A stretch of DNA of 5,829 bases from Cryomorphaceae bacterium. GTDB lineage: Bacteria > Bacteroidota > Bacteroidia > Flavobacteriales > Schleiferiaceae. The notes beneath the pieces are model-generated. The model made no database searches and was not told the origin of the DNA. It saw only the letters and a list, made by a program, of their open reading frames with translations. Where the stretch lies: assembly GCA_003451355.1 (NCBI GenBank), contig DMDX01000078.1, forward strand, positions 1-5,829, in the 5' to 3' direction. Both the position numbers and the translations under genes were made by a program. Of this stretch, positions 1 through 5,829 are shown in pieces (the stretch's first letter is position 1; the number at the start of each line of letters is the position of its first letter).

Positions 1-1220
1 GCTTTGACGCGTTCAGCCATTGAGGTTTCGTCGGTGTGGCCGTGCAGTCCGCGGGCTTGGGCGAGTCCGGTGATTCCGGGGCGCACCCAATGGCGGATTC
101 CGTAGCCCCGAACCGCGTCGGCGTAGCGCTGCGTGTCGCTTTCCATGTGGGGACGCGGTCCGACGGGGCTCATGTCGCCGCGAAGCACGTTCCAGAGTTG
201 GGGCAGCTCGTCGAGGTGGCTCGCACGCAACCAAGGGTGCAGCACCCGCGCATCGCCGGGAACCGCTTGAAGGTCAGGGTTGGCATGGGCGTCCATACTG
301 CGGAACTTCCAAATCGTGAACTGATCGCCCCGGTAGCCGTATCGGGGCTGTGCAAATAGCACGGGTCCGCGGCTGCGAAGGCGCACCCAAAGCGCAATCA
401 GTGCCATCAACGGCGCGAGCAGCATCAATGCTATGGCGGAACCCAGCACATCAACACCCCGCTTCACCGTGGGCGCCCAACCCGAAGCCAAGGGTTCGCG
501 GCGCCAGTCCAGCAGCAGCACGTTGCCCAGGGCAGACCACTGGGTGCGCGACGCGGGCAACGCGGCTAGGTCCGGAACCACACGCAAGCGGAGCCCGCGG
601 GTCTCGGCCGCATCGAGTTCGGCCAGCACCCGGTCCGGAGTCAACCAAAGTTCGGCGGCATCTGAATCAACCCCGTCGAGGGATTCCACGGTCCCCAACC
701 AGCGGTAGCCGTAGTCGGGGCGTTCGGCCAATTCGCGTGCGATGAGGTCCCACATCGGCGAAGCGCCGAGGCCTTGGACGCCGACGAGTCCGATTCCGCG
801 CCGAAACCGAGAGCGGCCCGCCTGAACAAAGGCGACGCGAAGCAGGGCCCCAAGACTGAGGTACGCGGTAAAGATTCCGACCAAAAACACACGGGAATAC
901 ACGTAGGTTTTGAGGGACACCACCAGGAGCGCGGTCAATGCGAGCAGCAGGCCCGTCTGGCGCACGAAGCGGGCGACGACCGTGCGAAGCTCAACGCCCA
1001 CGGCGAGCTGGTAGGGCTGACCTACCCAACCGAGCAGGAACCAAAAGATTCCAAGCCACTGTGCCAGACGCAGGTAGTGGTCAAAGTAGGCGGGGTTTTC
1101 GGCCTGAAGGTCGCCGAACCGCAGGGCGACTCCGCCCCAAAAGAGGACGGCGAGCAGCGCTCCATCGGCGATGCGCAGGCCAAGTTCGCGCTGGCGGGCA
1201 TTTTGGGAACGGTATTCCAT
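1..1220 (-). CDS. Polyprenyl-phosphate sugar-1-phosphate transferase (exopolysaccharide initiating enzyme), 3' end cut by window edge
   Basis: The minus strand is open from ATG at 1220 to base 1: 406 codons plus two bases, with the last ~50-60 residues outside the window. The product should move a sugar-1-phosphate from a UDP-sugar onto undecaprenyl phosphate at the inner membrane, starting exopolysaccharide or O-antigen units. Hydrophobic segments lie near residues 18-34, 53-70, 87-104 and 107-130. A degenerate Rossmann-like region (about 140-240, loop GVQGLGASP) follows, then the bacterial sugar transferase domain from about 251: KRGVDVLG, membrane helix with Pro270, QPRYGYRGDQF, KFRSM, the catalytic Asp337-Glu338 in HLDELPQLWNVLRGDMS, VGPRPHM and PGITGLAQ. 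The VGPRPHM form and the RHWVRPGITG tail resemble Bacteroidota WcaJ-like enzymes. The segment before the DE dyad is about two residues short and lacks the usual T-x-x-G turn. The sugar specificity cannot be read from sequence. The ATG was chosen because it precedes the first membrane segment and lies 32 bases from the divergent recG. Confidence 0.93.
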   Translation of the reverse strand, partial: MEYRSQNARQRELGLRIADGALLAVLFWGGVALRFGDLQAENPAYFDHYLRLAQWLGIFWFLLGWVGQPYQLAVGVELRTVVARFVRQTGLLLALTALLVVSLKTYVYSRVFLVGIFTAYLSLGALLRVAFVQAGRSRFRRGIGLVGVQGLGASPMWDLIARELAERPDYGYRWLGTVESLDGVDSDAAELWLTPDRVLAELDAAETRGLRLRVVPDLAALPASRTQWSALGNVLLLDWRREPLASGWAPTVKRGVDVLGSAIALMLLAPLMALIALWVRLRSRGPVLFAQPRYGYRGDQFTIWKFRSMDAHANPDLQAVPGDARVLHPWLRASHLDELPQLWNVLRGDMSPVGPRPHMESDTQRYADAVRGYGIRHWVRPGITGLAQARGLHGHTDETSMAERVK

Positions 1221-1252
1221 AGCGACGGCGGAAGATAGCCCTATTTTTGGGT
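1221..1252. promoter_or_regulatory. Compact divergent intergenic region with a short palindrome
   Basis: Only 32 bases separate the start codons of the transferase (leftward) and recG (rightward). The centre holds an imperfect inverted repeat, ATAG-CC-CTAT, at 1235-1244. The right arm overlaps the recG -7 box (TATTTTTG, 1242-1249). The left arm overlaps a weak minus-strand -7 candidate, TATCTTCC (1237 down to 1230), which matches TAnnTTTG at four of six fixed bases and lies 9 bases before the transferase ATG. Any upstream elements for either promoter would have to lie inside the opposite coding sequence. The region is short enough that the two genes probably compete for polymerase. The leftward promoter is only tentative. 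Confidence 0.4.
1242..1249 (+). promoter_or_regulatory. Bacteroidota-type -7 box of recG
   Basis: TATTTTTG matches the TAnnTTTG consensus of the Bacteroidota primary sigma factor exactly. It ends 3 bases before the recG ATG at 1253, so transcription would start at or beside the start codon. No TTG lies 17-23 bases upstream, so the -33 element is absent or poor. The in-frame TTG at 1247 is part of this box and is an unlikely translation start. Confidence 0.6.
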
Positions 1253-3355
<2,103 letters not shown>

Positions 3356-3410
3356 CTAAACGGCCGGCGGCAATGTGACTTTGGCCCGATTCCTGCGGTC
3401 CGTGAGGGCG

Positions 3411-3418
3411 TACCTTTA
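3411..3418 (+). promoter_or_regulatory. Near-consensus -7 box of the VTT-domain gene
   Basis: TACCTTTA matches TAnnTTTG except for the last base and ends 5 bases before the ATG at 3424. A TTTG at 3380-3383 lies 27 bases upstream, longer than the usual 17-23 spacing, so it is a doubtful -33 element. No Shine-Dalgarno sequence precedes the ATG. The 68-base gap after recG contains no hairpin followed by a T tract. Confidence 0.45.
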
Positions 3419-3423
3419 GTCCG

Positions 3424-4059
3424 ATGAAGCCCCGACTGCACCTGCCCAAGCCCAAAATTCGCCCCTTCTGGCGGTCGGTCCGACTTACGCACCGTTTTTA
3501 CATCATCACCGGGGGCTACACATTCATGAAAGAGGGGCTTCGCAAGATGGGCTGGGCCTTGCTCTTTTTTGGTATCGCACTTTGGGTACTCAATAAGTAC
3601 GTTTTTGACTTGACCTCAGCCGCCGAATGGGTTACGGGGCAGTTGCCCTGGTACCTCGTGGCGCTGACGATGTTCGCGAGCGAAATTATGGTCGGGATCC
3701 TCCCCCCCGACCTCTTTATCATCTGGACCAAGAGCCTTTCGCACCCGTGGCTCATGGTCGGAATCCTAGCCTCACTAAGCTACCTAGCCGGGGTCATCAG
3801 CTACGGAATTGGGCAGCAACTGCATCGGCTCCCTCGAGTGAAGCGCTGGGTCGACGAAAAATTCGCAGCCCAATTCACCCAAATTCGCCGTTTTGGTGGA
3901 CTTCTCGTGGTTCTTGCGGCACTCACCCCACTGCCGTTTCCGCTGGTTTCAACCATTGCGGGCATGGTCGGGTACCGGTTTCAGTGGTACTTGTGGGCCG
4001 CGTTGACGCGTTTTATTCGCTTTGCGCTTTATGCCGCTGTGATTTTCGGCCTCGTCTAG
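3424..4059 (+). CDS. VTT/DedA-like (SNARE-associated domain) membrane protein
   Basis: This is a 211-residue integral inner-membrane protein. A basic cytoplasmic N-terminus (residues 1-40, containing LTHRFYIITGGYTFMKEG) is followed by hydrophobic segments near 43-58, 76-100, 109-129, 157-182 and 187-210. The segment SEIMVGILPPDLFIIW (86-101) looks like the acidic, proline-containing re-entrant loop of VTT/DedA proteins. FGGLLVVLAALTPLPFPLV and IAGMVGYRFQWY (157-189) correspond to the second conserved block, with the AG and aromatic residues kept. The arginines usual in classical DedA at this block are replaced by the TPLPFPL form, as in YqaA-type relatives. The wider family is linked to undecaprenyl-phosphate or phospholipid translocation and envelope homeostasis, but the substrate here is unknown. 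The start at 3424 rather than the internal ATG at 3526 is supported by the -7 box and by the basic N-terminus, which I recall in Bacteroidota relatives. The gene lies 68 bases after recG and 19 before pheT, with no obvious functional tie to either. Confidence 0.85.
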   Translation: MKPRLHLPKPKIRPFWRSVRLTHRFYIITGGYTFMKEGLRKMGWALLFFGIALWVLNKYVFDLTSAAEWVTGQLPWYLVALTMFASEIMVGILPPDLFIIWTKSLSHPWLMVGILASLSYLAGVISYGIGQQLHRLPRVKRWVDEKFAAQFTQIRRFGGLLVVLAALTPLPFPLVSTIAGMVGYRFQWYLWAALTRFIRFALYAAVIFGLV

Positions 4060-4066
4060 ACCGAAC

Positions 4067-4074
4067 TACCTTTG
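4067..4074 (+). promoter_or_regulatory. Bacteroidota-type -7 box of pheT
   Basis: TACCTTTG matches TAnnTTTG exactly and ends 4 bases before the pheT ATG at 4079. It lies in a gap of only 19 bases after the stop codon of the preceding gene. A TTTTCG at 4043-4048, inside the upstream gene, is 18 bases upstream and could be a degenerate -33 element. No attenuator leader, T-box or Shine-Dalgarno sequence fits in the gap. Confidence 0.65.
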
Positions 4075-4078
4075 CGCT

Positions 4079-5829
4079 ATGCGCATTTCATTGGACTGGC
4101 TCTCGGACTACCTTCCGACACACCTCAGCGTTGCCGAGATCGGCGAACGCCTTACCGCTACTGGACTCGAAGTTGAAAAGTCCGAGGTGTTTGACGCCCT
4201 TCCGGGCGGGCTGCGCGGAATCGTAGTCGGCGAAGTCCGCGAAGTGCGCCAGCACCCCAACGCCGACCGCCTTCGCGTAACCAAAGTCGACGTAGGTGCC
4301 CCCGAATGGCTGAACATCGTGTGCGGCGCCAGCAATGTGGCCGAAGGCCAGAAAGTCGCCGTCGCCACCGTCGGAGCCGAACTCTACCCCGCCGGCAGCG
4401 ACAAACCTTTAGTGATTAAGAAATCCGCACTGCGCGGCGAGCCATCTGAAGGCATGATTTGCGCTGAAGACGAACTTGGCCTCAGCGACGACCACGCGGG
4501 AATCATGGTGCTGCGCCCCGACGCCCCCGTCGGTCAGCCCATGTCCGAATACCTGGGCCTCGAGAGCGACCACGTGCTCGAAATCGGCCTGACCCCCAAC
4601 CGAATGGACGCTATGAGCCACTACGGAGTGGCGCGCGACCTGCGCGCCTCACTGCTGCGCGACGGCCAGGACGTAATGTGGACAGAGCCTACCACCGTGG
4701 ACCTCAGCAGCGCAACGAGCGGAGCTACGCTGCTCAAGGTCGAAGATTCCGCCGCCTGCCCACAGTACGGCGCCCTTAAAATCACTGGCGTGGTCGGAAG
4801 CCAACCCTCGGCCGAGCCCATCCAGCAGCGCCTCAAGGCCATTGGCCTCAATCCCATCAACGCGCTGGTCGACGCCACGAACTACGCGATGCACGCCCTC
4901 GGTCACCCCTTGCACTGCTTTGACGCTTCAGCAGTCCGCGGAAGCATCGTGGTTCGCCGTGCCCACGCGGGCGAAACCTTGACTATGCTTGATGGTGTAG
5001 TACGCACGCTGCACCCTGACGACCAAGTGATTGCAAACGCCACCGAGGCCATGTGCCTCGCCGGAGTGTTCGGAGGCCAAACCTCAGGCATTTCGGCTTC
5101 GACTACCTCGGTCGTCGTAGAATCCGCGTGGTTTGACCCCGTCGTGACCCGCGCCATGGCCCGCCGCCACGGCCTGAATACCGATGCCAGCTTTCGCTAC
5201 GAACGCGGCGTAGACCCCGCCATGGGCCTCGCCGCCCTTGAACTTTTTTGGACGCTGATTGAAGCCCAGTTCCCTGAAGCCAGCATCGAAGGCCTCGATT
5301 GGGCGCATGCCAACGACGCCCGTTTTGTGGCCCCTACCCTCGAGGTGTCGATGGACCGCATCGGACGCCTGCTCGGCGAACGCCTGTCCGACGAAGTCTG
5401 CGAAGGCATTTTTGAGTCACTCGACATTGACGTGGTGGCGCAAAAGGGTGACCTCTGGACCCTTGGCTTGCCCGTGTACCGCTGGGACGTGCGCCGCGAA
5501 GCCGACGTCGCCGAAGAACTTTTGCGCATCTGGGGATTCAACAACCTCGCCGAGCCCGAAGGCCTTCGCGTGCGCAGCCAGCCCGAACCGCGCCGCAATC
5601 CCGAATCACTTCGCCGCGTGGCCGCCGACTACCTCGTGGCTCAGGGCCTCAACGAGGTCATGAATTTGTCACTGACCCGCGCGGCGTGGTTTGCCGAGCA
5701 TCCGTCGATTCCAACCGAAGAAATCGTGCACGTGCTGAATCCGCTCAGCCAGGACCTCGGTGTGATGCGCCCCACTCTGCTGTACAGCGGACTCGAAACC
5801 ATCGCCTACAACCTCAAGCGCCAAGAGGA
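4079..5829 (+). CDS. pheT: Phenylalanine--tRNA ligase beta subunit, 3' end cut by window edge
   Basis: This is the beta chain of the (alpha-beta)2 cytoplasmic enzyme that charges tRNA-Phe. The window holds 583 codons; bacterial PheT is about 800 residues, so roughly 220, including the C-terminal anticodon-binding domain, lie beyond the edge. The start MRISLDWLSDYLP is typical. Visible in order are an EMAP/tRNA-binding domain (about 40-155: HPNADRLRVTKVDVG, IVCGASNV, GEPSEGMICAEDELGL), EIGLTPNRMDAMSHYGVARDL (168-188), a B3/4 editing domain (about 215-385: LVDATNYAMHALGHPLHCFD, CLAGVFGGQTSGIS, HGLNTDASFRYERGVDP), a B5 domain (about 420-490: LPVYRWDVRREADVAEELLR) and the start of the catalytic-like core. 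Residues that should line the editing pocket are kept (His279, Glu348, Thr368, Ala370 by motif alignment), so hydrolysis of Tyr-tRNA-Phe is probably intact. No frameshift is seen. pheS is not upstream, where an operon would place it. Confidence 0.97.
   Translation, partial: MRISLDWLSDYLPTHLSVAEIGERLTATGLEVEKSEVFDALPGGLRGIVVGEVREVRQHPNADRLRVTKVDVGAPEWLNIVCGASNVAEGQKVAVATVGAELYPAGSDKPLVIKKSALRGEPSEGMICAEDELGLSDDHAGIMVLRPDAPVGQPMSEYLGLESDHVLEIGLTPNRMDAMSHYGVARDLRASLLRDGQDVMWTEPTTVDLSSATSGATLLKVEDSAACPQYGALKITGVVGSQPSAEPIQQRLKAIGLNPINALVDATNYAMHALGHPLHCFDASAVRGSIVVRRAHAGETLTMLDGVVRTLHPDDQVIANATEAMCLAGVFGGQTSGISASTTSVVVESAWFDPVVTRAMARRHGLNTDASFRYERGVDPAMGLAALELFWTLIEAQFPEASIEGLDWAHANDARFVAPTLEVSMDRIGRLLGERLSDEVCEGIFESLDIDVVAQKGDLWTLGLPVYRWDVRREADVAEELLRIWGFNNLAEPEGLRVRSQPEPRRNPESLRRVAADYLVAQGLNEVMNLSLTRAAWFAEHPSIPTEEIVHVLNPLSQDLGVMRPTLLYSGLETIAYNLKRQE

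Noticed and set aside
36..1238. Plus-strand open frames (for example 36-359, 350-745 and 774-1238) across the transferase region
   Set aside because: They overlap the continuous minus-strand transferase frame, which carries all family motifs. Their translations are low-complexity and Arg/Ala/Pro-rich.
1247..1249. TTG as the recG start codon
   Set aside because: It lies within the -7 box, adds only two residues, and ATG at 1253 is better placed.
3526..4059. Internal ATG at 3526 as the start of the VTT gene
   Set aside because: It would drop the basic, conserved-looking N-terminus and would not fit the promoter box next to ATG 3424.
4060..4078. An attenuator or T-box leader controlling pheT
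   Set aside because: The gap is 19 bases, too short for such a leader, and no leader peptide with Phe codons is present.

Overview
The window holds four protein genes packed into 5.8 kb. They are a divergently oriented sugar-phosphate transferase (minus strand, cut by the left edge), recG, a small VTT/DedA-like membrane protein, and pheT (plus strand, cut by the right edge). No RNA gene, mobile element, CRISPR array or prophage sequence is visible, and no stretch over 300 bases lacks a gene. The three intergenic gaps are only 32, 68 and 19 bases.

The organism looks like a GC-rich member of the Bacteroidota. Three independent signs agree. First, the transferase carries the VGPRPHM signature and an RHWVRPGITG tail that resemble Bacteroidota exopolysaccharide initiators. 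Second, the membrane protein resembles a VTT-domain protein type I know from Flavobacteriia. Third, all three plus-strand genes have a Bacteroidota-type -7 promoter box (TAnnTTTG, one copy with a single mismatch) 3 to 5 bases before the start codon, and none has a Shine-Dalgarno sequence. The base composition, clearly above 55% GC by eye, is high for that phylum, so no genus is proposed.

Layout. Bases 1-1220 (minus) encode the N-terminal ~407 residues of a membrane polyprenyl-phosphate sugar-1-phosphate transferase, which would start exopolysaccharide or O-antigen repeat-unit assembly. Bases 1253-3355 (plus) encode RecG, the branched-DNA helicase that rescues stalled replication forks. Bases 3424-4059 (plus) encode a polytopic VTT-domain protein. 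From 4079 to the right edge runs the first 583 residues of the phenylalanyl-tRNA synthetase beta subunit.

How the genes relate. They do not form one pathway. Each plus-strand gene has its own promoter-like box abutting its start codon, which suggests separate transcription units on leaderless or nearly leaderless mRNAs rather than one operon. pheT has no pheS in front of it, so the two synthetase subunits are not in the usual pheS-pheT order here. I found no convincing evidence of a new biological system. The most interesting signal is the repeated placement of -7 boxes against start codons.
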